Below are positions 29,619 to 41,928 of a DNA stretch of 64,000 nucleotides, in pieces. The notes under the pieces were generated by a model, which saw only the letters and a list, made by a program, of their open reading frames with translations, had not been told where the DNA came from and did no database searches. Each line of letters begins with the position of its first letter. Position 1 is the first letter of the stretch. The DNA lies in NCBI GenBank assembly GCA_964017145.1, contig OZ024848.1:2554501-2618500 (forward strand), read 5' to 3'. The stretch comes from Agrocybe praecox. Its lineage: Eukaryota; Basidiomycota; Agaricomycetes; Agaricales; Agrocybaceae. A program made the translations under genes and the position numbers.

Positions 29619-31279
29619 TTTGACATAGAGGTTTGGGGAAGAAAGTGGTATCGCTGACAAAAGTGGATTGTGTATGACAACTGTCGGCCCTGGATAATCG
29701 GCGTCCGTGTACACGCGGTATATGTCAAAATATCCGTTTGGTCAGGAATTGCGTCAGCGTCAATCAATGAAAGGACTTTCAAAACTCTGGCTTTGGCAAT
29801 GATTTTACGAGCGCTGAGTTTGGATGGTTGAGTGAATTTACGAGAAAAGAAAGACAAACATGATGAAGAGGGGTTGAAAGGAAATGCAGAATGCTACCCC
29901 GCTAACAAGACCCAAAACATATGCATCCTCCATTTGGCAGTTCCTTGCCACGATCATTGGCTATTTCTTCCCACGATCACTGTCGTTTCAGACTTCAGTT
30001 TCTGCAGAATGAATTTACCTTGGCTCCGACGACGAACCTCGTAAAATGCACCAAAATGCCTGGTACAAATTTGAGTAAAAACCGGACCTTCTAAGAGGAT
30101 GCTGAGACTATATTAAACGGGTGGGATTAAAACCTATTGGAATTTGTCGTCACTTGTAACTTATGCCCTTCCGAACACCGTTAATGCGCGCCTATACAAC
30201 CTTCCAGCCTTCCGCCTTCCAAAAGTTCTGTGCATTGTTGATGTATATTTCGTATTTTTATTACAGAATTTTTGTTCAAACAAACACGTGTTCAAAAACC
30301 ATGTAGTAGCAACATCCTCGAATTTTCCCTCATCATCCCTTCATCCATAATATTTTATCCATCCCTCCATGACGACTCAACTAATGGACTCATTAGGTTT
30401 TAATACGAAAGCGACGGACCATCGCCACATTGAGTAATTATATAAATTTTGTGTATGCAGTAGCTCAAGTACTCAATCTTTACTGTGATATCAACTGAAG
30501 GTTCAATATGAAATCTAGTTTCAATGGGTCCACACAGCCTCGTTCTTTAGGCTAGACAAACGAATATGGACCAACCATTCCAACCATTTCTAATTTCTTA
30601 CTCACTACACCTCAGAAGACAGCAGCAGAATATTTTACATGCCTCTTATATGACATTGAATGCCAAAAGATGGGATTCTAATCACATCCCCACGGGTATC
30701 CCTCAACTCGGGCTCTGAGCGCTGTATTTCTGACATACAGCGATAACCTGTCATTTTTACGGATCTGGCGCGGGTGTTTCATAAATTGTATGATGGATTT
30801 CTACAATATGGACTTTGTGTATTTTTTGCCTGTAATGCAAACGTACAGCCCGAAGTCCTCTGTAGTACTAGCCTGCTCGGCAGCTTGCAGTCGGGGGTTT
30901 AACCGCTCAATATTCAATGCCGGCTTCCGGCTGGTTTACCGGCACGATATCGAGGTCAGCTTCTGGAGTATGCTCAAAAAACATCTCCATGGCTAACATA
31001 CTTCTGTCTACGTAAAATTCGTCCCAGCTACTGTGGCTCAGCTGGATCCCCTTCACCTTGCAGGGGACCTATAGATCTGAAGAACATCGAATTTTACCCT
31101 TATCAACATGCGTGGGAATTGATTCCAACGATGAACGCAAATCCCAACAAGGTATACACAGGCCGTGTGCTCACTGAACTTTCTGGACAGAGATTTGACG
31201 CGCCAGACTGGTATGAGAAGTGAGAGGTGAATTCCTGTGTATCGCTAGGGACTAGGGATTCGGTTTACCGTTCAGCACA
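29619..31279. other. Long intergenic stretch between divergent genes
   Basis: About 1.66 kb lie upstream of both the C2-domain gene and the coiled-coil gene. Several short frames exist, but none has splice structure or a recognisable product. It should contain two promoters. Confidence 0.45.
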
Positions 31280-33792
31280 ATGTCCAACTCTCCTTCTCAT
31301 CGGTCTACTGCGTCGACAAACTTACACCCGCCAGCTCAAAAATCTACTCCCAGGCAACAGAGGAGAATGACCTCACCTGCTGGGTCTCTTGCTTTGGTTT
31401 GTGTTATTGTTGCTGTAGAAAATAGTCAACTTATCGATCATTGAAAATTTTGCAGCCAGACCAAGGACGAAGACCATCTCCTAGGCCCCCTTCTCCATTG
31501 CGAAATGGTTTTATAATGGACACCTCTACGGGGATTGATGTTGACGATGATTCGGATGAAGACGATATTGACGACCATGGCCAATGGAATCGATCGCCAT
31601 CGCCCGCATCTTCTGTCTCCAATCTAGCGGCCAGCTTTGTGCAGAGAATGAACAATTTTGTAGGAGGAATGGGCCCAAAGTCACCTATGCCAACAGACGC
31701 TGAGTTGGAGGCTGAAGCGGAGCGAGAACGCGATCGTAGTCGGCGAGAGGCAGAGGCGATACTTACCAGGGAGGCCCACCAGCGCAAGCTCGTTGAAGAG
31801 CGTGTTTTGGCCATGATGGAATCTACGAAATCGTTGCCGCCACCCCCTTCGCGCTCGCAGACAATGCCAAATCCTAATCCACCATCGCCATCCAACTCTC
31901 AGAAAGAAACGAAATGGTGGACGGCGGCCAAGAACAAACTCACTCCTACCAAGGAGCCTTTGACACCCGCGCAGCAAGTTATCCAGGATGCCAAGTTGAA
32001 GGAGAAGGACAAGAAGAAGGAGAAAGGAAAGGAGAAAGAATGGCCAGCCAATGCGCAAACAAAATTCAACGACCCTGCCTATGCAAATCTTCATATACCC
32101 GTCGCACCGCCAGTCAGGAAGCCTGTTCCTCAGTCGCCTTCTTCGCCGACTCCATCGCGTCCTAGCTTATCCAACATGCCTCCTAATTTGACTCCATCAC
32201 CTATGCGCGCCTCGGATAGTGCTTCATCTCCTTCTCGAGAAACCCCTCCAGTATATGCTCAGTTTAACACCCAAGGCGCTTTGGATATACCCGGTACTTT
32301 GTTAGCCATTGCGAAACGGTTTGAGAAATTAGAGAAATGGACCGTGGGCCATGTCCGTGCATTGGAAGAACGAATGACGGATGTAGAGAAGTATTTGGTC
32401 GAGAAAGAGGAAAAGGATCAAGGCAAGGAAGAAGCAAATTCCCTGAAGGAGAAAGCTCAGTCTCAGCCTGCGGCTGCACAAGAACTCAACGAGATTCGTG
32501 AAGAAATAACTGAGTTGCAAGGTCGTGTAGGCGAATTGGGAAGAGAAATGGCGAAGCTTGCAACTGCTCCCTCAAGGCTTTCCTCTGGTCCCACTGCTCA
32601 AACCACTTCAGTTTCAGTCGCACCCCAGACAGCTTCAATGATTGTTGAACAAAACACAGGGTCTTCCCTTAATACCCCACATCACCGTCGCATCTCTGCT
32701 TCGGCTCTTGAAACAACCAGTCCACCTCTTTCATCGAAGAGAACACCAACGGGGACACGCCTTCCTTACCCTCAAGGAGATTACACATCACCTCCCGATG
32801 CTTTCTCCCCACCCAATTCACCACCTGGTTCTGTCACTCGACGCTCACTGTCCCAGACTTATTCTCAGGCCAACCCAATCCCTGGTCTTCCTATTACAAC
32901 AAATACAGCACCGCTTTCATCAAGCTTGACTTCTTACTCGTCCGTTGGATCATTCTCTTCTTCTTCCTCTTACGGACGCGCTGTATCTCCTTCTCCTGTG
33001 TCGCCACAGACGGCAGGGTATAGTGCTGCAAGGGGCGTTAGTCCTACCCCACCTGGAACACTTCCTCCTCCACAACAACCCGCTCGACGACCTGGAAGTG
33101 TGAGTCCAACTCCTAGGAAACGATATACCGTGGCCCTTGGTGGTCCACTAGTTGCTCCTCCCGACGAAGAATTATCATCTAACTCGGCAGAACCACCGAA
33201 GGAACTGCCCAAGAGAACAGGGACGCCCAAACCGGTTCTCAAGTCGCAGTCCTCCATCGACAATTTCTTTGCACCAAAGATGGACAAAGCTAGCCCCAAC
33301 AATGATGAGGACGAGGATGAAGATGAAGATGATGCTGAATTCGGCGGAGAGACGATCGGAAAATCTGCTGCTGCCAGAATGGTTAGCAGTGGATCACTTA
33401 CTAGGAATATGGATAAGGGAGATTACAAGTCGGCCACTTCGACTTCTCCCTCCCCAATGTCTAATAGGCGCTTGCGCGCACAGTCCGCATATGGATTTTC
33501 GACTATTCCTGGATCGAGCAATACCACTGCCGCTGCTGCGATTTCTACCCCATCTGTCGCGCCTCTCAGGCTCAGGTCGAAATCTAGCGAACGCCTCAAC
33601 TCAGGAACTACCGGAACAGGAGACGGAATGATCAGTGGTGTGTCTGGACCTGGGGGCACCAAGTTTGTCGATCCTTTGATCCTGAGGAGACAGAGCAAGG
33701 ATGCTTTGACAAAACCGATTGCTATGCCCAAGCCTGTTGGGAAAGTGCCCATTGGACAACTTGTTGCCTTTTTCGACAAGGATAGGAAGTAA
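31280..33792 (+). CDS. Long disordered protein with coiled coils, unknown function
   Basis: Two exons, 31280-31396 and 31456-33792, give 817 residues. Most of the protein is Ser/Pro/Thr-rich and probably disordered. Structured parts are a charged helix near residues 120-161 (DAELEAEAERERDRSRREAE) and a conserved-looking segment near 316-360 containing TLLAIAKRFEKLEKWTVGHV. A second coiled coil lies near 380-410. An Asp/Glu cluster occurs early (DVDDDSDEDD) and another near residue 660. The small first exon is supported by a good donor and by continuing Ser/Pro-rich sequence. The architecture would suit a cytoskeletal, polarity or scaffold protein, but I do not recognise the family. Confidence 0.75.
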
Positions 33793-34361
33793 GTTTGGGG
33801 GAGAAACCGAAAGGAAGTGATCAAGCTGCATCGTCTACTCATGGCGGGATCTAATATTTTGTCGACTGAACGAGATAAAGGCTTTTTTTACTCATAATTT
33901 GTAATGTTTCTTTTTTCTGCCATGTTTCTTTTTACATCATTTCTCCTTGCTTTTATATATACCATTCCAACGATCTGATTTTTATACCTCCCCATGGCCA
34001 TTCTTATAATGTAATTCACGAACGATATTTTTCATTTCTTTGTTGTTTTCGAATATAAACAAATTGGTTTTTGACAGTAACATGATATTGATAAATTATT
34101 AAACAAGAAAAATACGCTGTCATGGATTTTTATATGGGAGAGAGAAATTTAACGGCCCAGGGCCCCTTGTTTACTTCTGAATATGTACGCGAAGTTTCAA
34201 GCGGAGCTAAAACTTATTATGCTATCTTGCCGGCTCTTTACTCAATTGCGTAATATTGCTCATCTCTTCTTCAACTCAACTTCAACTCTTCAAAGTTTCA
34301 AAGCTTTGACATTTAACACTGAAGGGTTTTTCTTTATAACATAAAGGTTTACTATACTCAG
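33793..34361. other. Intergenic stretch
   Basis: AT-rich 3' UTR of the coiled-coil gene and the promoter of the OMA1-like gene. No gene is seen. Confidence 0.5.
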
Positions 34362-35943
34362 ATGCTCCGAACCCTCAATAGACAATTTTCTCATAGAATA
34401 GGATCTCAAGCAGTATATATTCGGACGCAACAATTCAGACACACACGTAATTTCTTGTCATCTTCAAGGAAGGAAGCATATATACGATTTGGACAACCTC
34501 AAGAAAGCCCTAAGAGAAAGAGTGGATTTAGGAAGGATTTTGGACTCCAACTGGCCGTCGCTATCGGTAGTGCCGGAGGTTTATATTACATTTTACAGTG
34601 AGTAGCTTGAAGGTTCTACCTGGTCAAAAAGCTAAGTCTTTCTCACTCATAGTCTTGAAGAAGTCCCTGAGACGGGAAGATGGCGATTCATGGATACTTC
34701 ACCTGAAGACGAAGCCAAAGTACGCGACTCGTGTCGACGCTTCGATATCATGATCTGATTTTGGATAGTACAGTGAACTATCACGAGAACTACTGATGCT
34801 ACAGCTTCAATCGCATATATTGCCCCCTAACCATGTGTTAACGTGGCACGTACGACGGATCGCAACGCGTATCCTACGGGCCTCGAACCTTGGTGTTCTG
34901 AGAGGGGAGGAGCAGCCTACGTTCCTGTCGCCTTTTGGCATGGGCTCAGACCTTGAAGGCAACTCTTGGAATCCAGACGCTGAACTAGGCGCAGCGAAAA
35001 ATCCCGGACCAGTTTACGGACCTACGAAAGAATGGGATGTTATTGTGGTGAATGATATGGGTACCATAAACGCAATGGCTAGCCCAGGTGAATGTCGGCT
35101 GATCTATTCGGTTCGATAGAGCGACTAATGGTTTTCTAGGGCTTATTGTAGTCTTCACAGGCATCCTTCCGGTATGTCAGGACGAAGAAGGTCTTGCAGC
35201 CGTGTTATCTCATGGTATGAATGGTAAATTTATGATAATGGAATGCTTCTCAATGTTCTCTTTCCAGAAATCGGACACGTTGGCAAGTCGGGTAGTCAAA
35301 ATTGTTGGATATTATCTTCTTAACTAGATTTACAGTGGCAAGACACACGGCAGAACGTCTTTCTTTTTCTGGTGTAGGGGTTATATTGGTCGGCCTGTTG
35401 GGTTTATTGGGATTCGATATCGGGCTCTCAAGTCTTGCTCGAACTTATTTTTTGGATCTACCGAATTCCAGAACTCAAGAACGAGAAGGTAAATCATACC
35501 CTGTCATTTTTCGAAGCTCAGACTGATACTCTCTTTAGCTGACCTGATCGGAATCCGTTTATTGAGTAGAGCCTGCTACAATCCTGAAGCTGCACCACAG
35601 TGAGTAGTTTTTCCCTCTATCTTTGACGCAGACTTTCAAACGATGCCCCTAGGATGTTTGAAAGATTGGGACAGCTAGAAGCGAAGATGGGCCAGAAGCA
35701 TCTTGACTTTTTGGAGACCCATCCTTCATCTGAATCTCGCGTTAAGGTTAGTTGCATACGCTTGTTATCATTGATACTGATACCAATGGATCTTTTTAGC
35801 TTCTCAAAGAGCGTATACCGGAGGCCCTTGCTATATTTAATTCCAACCCAGATTGTGAAAGTATACAACATGAACTAGAAGCTTTCAAGAAGACAGCACA
35901 TCCCGTGAAGCGTGATGGGCTTGGAGGATTTGAGATCCTTTGA
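34362..35943 (+). CDS. OMA1: OMA1-like mitochondrial inner-membrane metalloprotease (M48 family)
   Basis: Nine exons join in frame: 34362-34597, 34653-34719, 34769-35087, 35140-35214, 35268-35282, 35336-35488, 35539-35599, 35653-35746 and 35800-35943, giving 387 residues. The N-terminus is basic and mitochondrial-targeting-like, with a hydrophobic segment near residues 63-79. The active site, at about 232-241, reads HEIGHVVARH, the zinc-binding HExxH followed by the ARH common to OMA1 proteases. A later Glu in RTQEREADLIG fits the third zinc ligand. OMA1 cleaves misfolded or regulatory inner-membrane proteins under stress. The EIGHV part is encoded on a 15-nt exon, and the following intron (35283-35335) appears to use a GCAAGT donor. 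No other splice choice restores the motif. Confidence 0.88.
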
Positions 35944-36458
35944 GACCCGAGTTGAGATCATGTGGATTTCGCACTCTCGTAAGCATAGTCAACCTTTTCT
36001 TTCGACCAAAAAATCACTAGTTCGTATTGGCAGACCTTTTGTTCTCCTAGAGGATTAAGTATTTATCTTCATCCAACCAACCCCTCACTGCACCTCAGCA
36101 TCGTGGAAAAGCCGAGGAATAAGAATGACACAATTGACTATCATGACCACCACCACTCTTGTTTTAAAGAAAAGATGATTAGGTTCATCCCGCATGAATA
36201 CACGAATTGACTTTCTTCTTTTAAGTTAATGCTTTGATTTTTTCGCTTCATTGGCCATCGATAAGTACCGGAAGTAGTTGGAGCATTCGAAGGATCGCTG
36301 CTGTCCAAGTTCCGGAAACATTATCTAATCCAAAACCAGAAACGTGTCAGCGTGTCAACGTTGAACGAATACCCTCTTCTGGATCATCAAACCACACACG
36401 CGCAACACACGCATTACTAGCTAGTGCGTGTTTATCGCTTTGCCCACGCATTAGTTTC
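35944..36458. other. Intergenic stretch
   Basis: Nothing coding is supported between the OMA1-like gene and the TATA box at 36459. Confidence 0.5.
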
Positions 36459-36466
36459 TATATAAA
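36459..36466 (+). promoter_or_regulatory. TATA box of the small ORF at 36525
   Basis: TATATAAA lies 66 nt before the ATG of microprotein member 2, which supports that ORF being transcribed. Confidence 0.5.
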
Positions 36467-36524
36467 CTTTTGTGTCAGCTCGAGTTCTCCATCTGCTTTC
36501 CTCTGCACCCACTGTCTGTGGAGG

Positions 36525-36689
36525 ATGATGAATCCTGGCTCCCAGGAACTGCTCTCCCGCGGGACTTCTCTTATGTTCAAAAAAACGAACCCTCCTAGGG
36601 ATGCTGACACGAAAACCCCCGTTGATCCAGCCTTTGCCAAATTCTTTGGACGAGCCTTTCGTCGGCTCCGTTCGGTGTCACTATTCTGA
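36525..36689 (+). CDS. Putative 54-residue microprotein (DPx4Fx2RAFx2L motif), member 2
   Basis: This intronless ORF starts with two consecutive ATGs, 66 nt after a TATATAAA box. The N-terminal half is polar (SQELLSRGTSLMFKK), then comes PVDPAFAKFFGRAFRRLR, a basic and amphipathic helix candidate, and a short hydrophobic end. The second half aligns without gaps with the ORF at 26629. In 19 aligned positions eight are identical and several more are conservative. I recognise no known family. The basic amphipathic C-terminus could bind membrane, nucleic acid or a protein partner, but this is speculation. Confidence 0.45.
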   Translation: MMNPGSQELLSRGTSLMFKKTNPPRDADTKTPVDPAFAKFFGRAFRRLRSVSLF

Positions 36690-36987
36690 ATTCCGTAACT
36701 CCAAAGCTCCCAAGTAATCGAACTTGCTAGTGTGGAAATTGTCATCAACTAACTGGTTATCGCCACTCCAGAATGTATCTCTTTACGTCCTGACAATCGC
36801 AATCACTCGACCAGCTGCCTATCAGGATAATTAGGTGAGCGACATCTCGGTTAACTGTTACCCATCGTGACTTAATTTAACTTGTCGATCTCTAAGGCGC
36901 TTGTCCAATCTGTGTACTATAGCTTACGAATTCTGTTTAAAATCAAGAATTGTATTATTATGACAGTAAAATCCGAAAAATGTGATT

Positions 36988-37717
36988 TTATGGCCTTGCG
37001 TTAACAGACAATGTACCCTCCGTCGTAGCTTTCACGGCGTCTAAAGCATCCATCTTATTTGCCCAGTCAACTATCCTTTCGCTGACTATTTGCCACTCGG
37101 GCACCATTCTCAGGTCTGCCACAATTGGGAACAAAAAAAAGTCTGCCCAAGTAACCTGATCTCCGAATATGTAGCCTTCTGGTGCCATCAGTGATACTGC
37201 TAGGGCAAAGAAATTCTGCATTTCAGCGACGCCCTTTTTAATCGATTCTCTGACTTCTGCGTCAGATGGCTTTCCCCCGTCCAGAGCTTTGATTCGTGGT
37301 TTGACCACACCGCCTTCGATGATTGAAAACCCTGTTTAGGTTCAGTAAAATCCCATATTTTTTCGAGACATTCGTATGCTTACCGAAAGATGCCACGAAG
37401 CTCACGAACTCCCACATCTTTTCTTCAATTATTGCGTCTTCGGATCGCAGATGCAAGGACGGCTCAGGTGCTACACGATCAATGTACCGAACGATGGCCT
37501 GGCTCTCGCGCAGCTTCACGTCGACCTTCTTGCCGTCTACTTCATGGATAATCAGGGTGGGAATATATCCGAATGGATGATTCTCAAGTGCAAGAGTGGT
37601 TTGCGGACGGGTAGCGAGCTGGGTGTATTTCAAACCCTTATACTGCAACCCAAGGGTGATCGTTCGAGTGAAAGTGGAAAATGGTGTGCCAATAACCGTG
37701 TAAAGCGTTTGACTCAT
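36988..37717 (-). CDS. Glutathione S-transferase
   Basis: Two exons, 37717-37384 and 37331-36988, join in frame to give 225 residues. The N-terminal thioredoxin-fold part includes GTPFSTFTRTI, GYIPTLIIHEVDG and the glutathione-binding LRESQAIVRYID, where Glu-Ser is the family signature. The C-terminal helical domain contains LMAPEGYIFGDQVTWADFFL, with the typical N-capping box. The enzyme should conjugate glutathione to electrophiles or act as a glutathione-dependent reductase in the cytosol. The class cannot be assigned securely. The gene is intact and a single intron interrupts it after VASFG. Confidence 0.87.
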
Positions 37718-38059
37718 TTCTGAAGTAAGAAGTTTATGTGGATAAGGGAATGGTTGTTATAGGCTATACCTCTTTCACAAAACTATATATACTGATGGAA
37801 AAATCACGCTCGATTAGTAACAGTATGACGATGAAGGGTGTGGCCCATGACCGTTCTCACTAAGCTGTGGCCAGTTTGATGAGAAATACGAGCTAGAAGA
37901 ATTATATAGCTCGATGTTTTTTCAGAAGGAGCCATAAGCTCGAATCCATCTTCACTGTACCTAAATGAGTATTAACAAGTAATAGTATTCATTGGGTAAT
38001 CAGGCAGTGTTAAGTGTACATATGCTGGCATAGAATATAAGGCTAGGAATGTCTGATAG

Positions 38060-38540
38060 GAAGAGACGAATGTTGAAAGTTTGTGCAATAGAGTAGCATT
38101 GATCATATCGAATAAAAATCTGCCAGCCGTGAGGAAATATCGTGCAATAAAAGTAAATGTGGTATATCATGTTTTCTGGGCAGGAGAAGAGGGAAGTTGC
38201 AAGTGACATACTATGTCGCAAATGGAAAATGAACTTTGGCTTGGGTAGTATGTGGAATAGGCAGTGATCTCAAGACATATGAAGGTTTGATAATATCCGG
38301 TGTCGGAAATTCTGACGGCAGCTTTGAGTTAGTTTTACATTGCAAGGGCGAAAAAAAACTCGGAGACTCACCCAGAGAGATAAAGATACTACTAGAGCAA
38401 CAGGAGGGAAGCAGACAGGATAATTCGAGGGGTAGGGATAGAAGGTCCAGGAGGGAGGGAGAGATAGACACGTACAGCAGAGAAGCTGAGACAGTCGGAG
38501 CTGAGCTCACATACATTTGCCTCAAATTCAAGTCCGCCAT
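38060..38540 (-). CDS. Possible small multi-exon gene, unrecognised
   Basis: A good first exon beginning MADLNLRQM with a GTATGTGAGC donor suggests a minus-strand gene. Later candidate pieces include one containing RISDTGYYQTF near 38230-38330. Splice choices are uncertain, the 3' end is not determined, and no family is recognised. It may be only chance coding potential in the region downstream of the acidic-tail membrane-protein gene. Confidence 0.25.
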
Positions 38541-38738
38541 AGTGGTGACTCTCATCTTCGTCCTCAGTCTTTTACCTAAGAATTGCAGAATATCCAGTCT
38601 TGCGAGTTTCCGATGGAAGGTAGTAGATCGAGTCTCTAGAAAGATTCCTGTTCCGAATAAAACAAATGTCTTGATATAGGTTGTGGGAACATGAGCCTGA
38701 GGAGCAAGAAGTGGCGATAGAAAATGGGATCATTGGAT

Positions 38739-40440
38739 TTAGAATTTGGCCCTAACGGCTCGTGGGCGATCCTTGAGAGGGATGCCCATCAAGCTTATGT
38801 GCCTGGTCCTTCGGGTACCCACTTTAGCGGGACGTCTGGGCGCGTTGACGGCAACGGGGACAGCTGGGGCGGGAGCCCAGTACGCAGGGACGCCGTTGCT
38901 GGGAAATGGAGGGAAACAGTGGGGGGGATCATTCTCGATCCAAGGCGCTTGCATCTTTGCAAGCCTAGGCACAAATGTAGGTGCATAAGGTGTGAGACAG
39001 CAGGTCTATTTAGATAGTGAGTTTGTTTTCAGATAAGGAGGACTTGAAATAACGTACTTGGTCTCTTGAAGAGATGGACTTGATGTCCATCAGAGTATCG
39101 AGGGAAGACGCTTTGGGGCGGGTGTGGGATCGAGACTCGAATGAGACCTAAAACAATTGGATCAGCCATAGAAAAAGAAAGTCAAGTCGAACACTGACTT
39201 TGGAGACCTTCACCTGTTCTTCTTTCGTACAGACCACGCTCGCTTCTCTCTCTACACTAGCAGCCTCTTCAACGCGGGCAACAATGTCCCTGATGTCCAA
39301 TATGTCTTCCGACATAGCAATACTAATGTCAGCGGCAATTTGAATGCTCTCCTCCTCCGAGAAACACGTAACTGATTCCATCGACGAGAATGCTAGGGAG
39401 CTTCCACAAGCGTTAATGCTCGCATCCTCCTCCTCAACACACACCTCCTCTTCCGTCTTTTCCTCCACTACCATCTCCTCTTCCTTCTCTTCCGAGCCGA
39501 CCTCCGCTCTCTTCTCTTCCTCTCCGCCATTCTCAGCCTCCTGCCCCGCGTCGACCTCCTCCCATTCCTCCCGCAATATGCCAGCTTTATCAATATTATC
39601 TTCAATATAGGCAATCTTTAACATTATGTTGCCCCCAAGGTCGGTGTCATTGAGCGTCATATCAGCGTCATCGCCTACATAACCGCCATCATCCGCCGCG
39701 TCAATGATAAAGGCCTGGCTATGTTCCTCGTCGACGACAGTAATAAGGGAGGTTTCATCCAAGGCGTAAACGGATACAAAGGCGAAGAAGACGGAAACGG
39801 CAAGGATAATGATAACCGCGAGCTCAAGGAACCTCCTGCAGGAGAAGGCGAAGACAGGGGAGATCTTCTGCACCTCGTGGACTTTCCTCATACATGGGCG
39901 ATACAGCCTTTTCTTGAATTCCGCTTTGGCAAAGTTGAAGACATAACCAGGGAGAGCCTTGAAAAAGACGATGGTTGAGGAGAGATAGTCTTCACCGAAC
40001 AAGAGGCGAACTATGCAATGGAGGATAAAAATCGAAGCGAGGATAGGTTTCTTCATCTTCAAAGCGACCTTCATGACAGATATATTCTCGAAGTGTCTGG
40101 AAGCCTTGAGGGAAAAGGTCGTGAGGTAGTTGAGAACAAAGACGGAAATAGCGAAGAAGATATCTTGAGTGCGAGCTCCAATGACAGGGAATGTACGCTT
40201 AACGGCCCCGCGAATACCATAATTTTGGAGAAGGACCAGACAAGCTACATTCTCAATCACTGCGCACAGGACAGCAATTTCGAACCGTCCGTGGTGTTTG
40301 ACCAGATGCAACAAAGGCGTGGTGGATATCTCGATGTTCCCGCTAGCCGTAACGTTCAGGCGCTCGTCAAGGAGTTGGAAAGCGGGCTTGGCAATAGGGA
40401 AGAGGTTAGCGAGACGCTCTCTGAGGAATTGGAAGAGCAT
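38739..40440 (-). CDS. Four-helix membrane protein with a long acidic tail, unknown function
   Basis: Three exons, 40440-39199, 39147-39058 and 39005-38739, join in frame to give 532 residues. Hydrophobic segments lie near FEIAVLCAVIENVACLVLLQ, FFAISVFVLNYLTTF, ILASIFILHCIVRLLFG and LELAVIIILAVSVFFAF. A Glu/Asp-rich stretch follows (for example EEKEEEMVVEEKTEEE), and then a Pro-rich C-terminus with SNGVPAYWAPAPAVP. The four hydrophobic segments, some long enough for hairpins, recall ER-shaping proteins, but no reticulon signature is clear. The start chosen is the MLFQFLRERL methionine. An upstream in-frame extension to 40572 is less protein-like. Confidence 0.65.
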
Positions 40441-41342
40441 GGTTGTATAAACGACGATGCAGAAATTGCTGAGCAGATAATTGCTTTGGGAGTAATAAGA
40501 TAGACGTATTTCTGAGGAAAAAGGAGTGCAATCGGGCAGAGGGCTAAATAAAGGTGGCTGGCGGGTTTTCAAACAAACAGCGGATATAACGATTGTGGAA
40601 ATCTAATTCTGGTCAGCCACCATAGAAAATCGTCCAGAAGATGATCCATAACAGTTCCCGACATAATTTAGCTCCAGTTGATGATTTTTGTGGTGCAACT
40701 TGATTGAAGTTTCTTGATTTACTAGAGGCAAGGGCCATCTTGCACGATGTCGAGAATCAAGTATTGACAAAAGAAACCCCATCCAGACAGCAAGTCCGTC
40801 CAGGTGTTATTCCAGAGGTTCGTTTTCCTATGGAAATTTTGTTTGGATAATGTTCTGAGGGAACATGAGCGTAAATAAATTCTTGATCATTGTGTCGCCA
40901 TAGTAAATCCTTCATTCAAGTCAACAGCTCCCCTTCAAAGATCCAAGGCTTGTTGAATTTCGTTCCTGACAACCCGTTTTCAGCGCGGGATAGCATTTAT
41001 TGAACTGACTTGAATGATAGACCAGTACGACCGACCGACAAGCCATAGAAGCGAATTACTAGTGACAAGAGCGAATTCTGTTAGTACGATTTGTGATGCG
41101 TTGAACTTGACGGCCGCGTTTGCAGATTTCAAAGATAATACGTAGTCCGCTGTCCATTAATTCATACAAGGATTGATTATGAGGAATTAGGGCTTGATTA
41201 TAACTCCTCGTGGAATTGTGAGTTGGTCGCGGTAAGGATGAAAGTTTCATGAATGCTGTCGCGCGGTTTGAACAGTTGACCTTCCCTTTCGGGCCGACGT
41301 ATTTGGCCTTAAATTTCATACTCCGAAAATATGGCAATTGTT
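40441..41342. other. Intergenic stretch
   Basis: No convincing gene is seen between the membrane-protein gene and the 50-nt repeat. Confidence 0.45.
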
Positions 41343-41392
41343 GACAAGTTTAGTACCGGGTACGACACTGGTCGTGACCATACCTGATACCT
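41343..41392 (+). repeat. 50-nt dispersed repeat, copy 1
   Basis: It matches 51680-51729 at 48 of 50 positions. The centre (GTACGACACTGGTCGTGAC) is an imperfect palindrome able to form a short hairpin. Flanking sequence does not match. Confidence 0.75.
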
Positions 41393-41404
41393 AGCTGGGC
41401 GAGT

Positions 41405-41825
41405 GTGTATGCTCCTCGTAGGTCATTGCATTTATCCGTTCCTGTTCCTTCTTCTCATCATCATCAAGTTGCTTCATCGTCATTTACCGCTGCTGGTGGT
41501 GGTCCCGCACCTCAAGTAGCCAGTACCGTGTACGATCAAATCAAAATGGGCCGCGCCGAGCTCATCGAATTTCATGGCACCTTCCTCGTCGCTCGGTGGC
41601 AGTTCCCAGCCCATCCCTACCCCCCAACAACAAGACGAGCTACCCACATCGGGGTACCCTTACTCTCCAGCATATCAGTACAACTCTCAGTTGAATAAGA
41701 CTGTGGCGCGTGATGTGGATGAGGTGAATAGGGTACTTGAGAGGGATTTGAATATAGATCCGTTTGAGTCTGTTGATGGATGGTTGAGGGATCCGTATGC
41801 TGATGGGGATGAAGGTAGTCCATGA
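41405..41825 (+). pseudogene. Gene fragment of unknown family, two frames
   Basis: Protein-like sequence starts directly after the 50-nt repeat (YAPRRSLHLSVPVPSSHHHQ, VYDQIKMGRAELIEFHG). It continues in another frame as SGYPYSPAYQYNSQL and DVDEVNRVLERDLNIDPFES before a stop at 41825. The change of frame has no splice signals, so it is probably a frameshift in a fragment. There is no start codon, and I do not recognise the parent protein. Confidence 0.4.
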
Positions 41826-41928
41826 CCTGGTGGTAGGCAGGCAAGAGTGGTCACTAGGATGCTGAGGCCCCGGAGTGTATCCCCATTTTTGGTGTTAAAG
41901 CAAGCGGAAATAATCAACTGTACTCCCG

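Noticed and set aside
31681..33302. Several minus-strand ORFs of 100-150 residues
   Set aside because: Shadows of the 817-residue coiled-coil gene; biased low-complexity composition only.
36525..36689. Mating pheromone precursor
   Set aside because: Size would fit, but there is no C-terminal CaaX box, so the call was dropped.
39344..40503. Plus-strand ORFs opposite the acidic-tail membrane protein
   Set aside because: Mirror images of Glu-rich codons and of transmembrane exons; no independent support.
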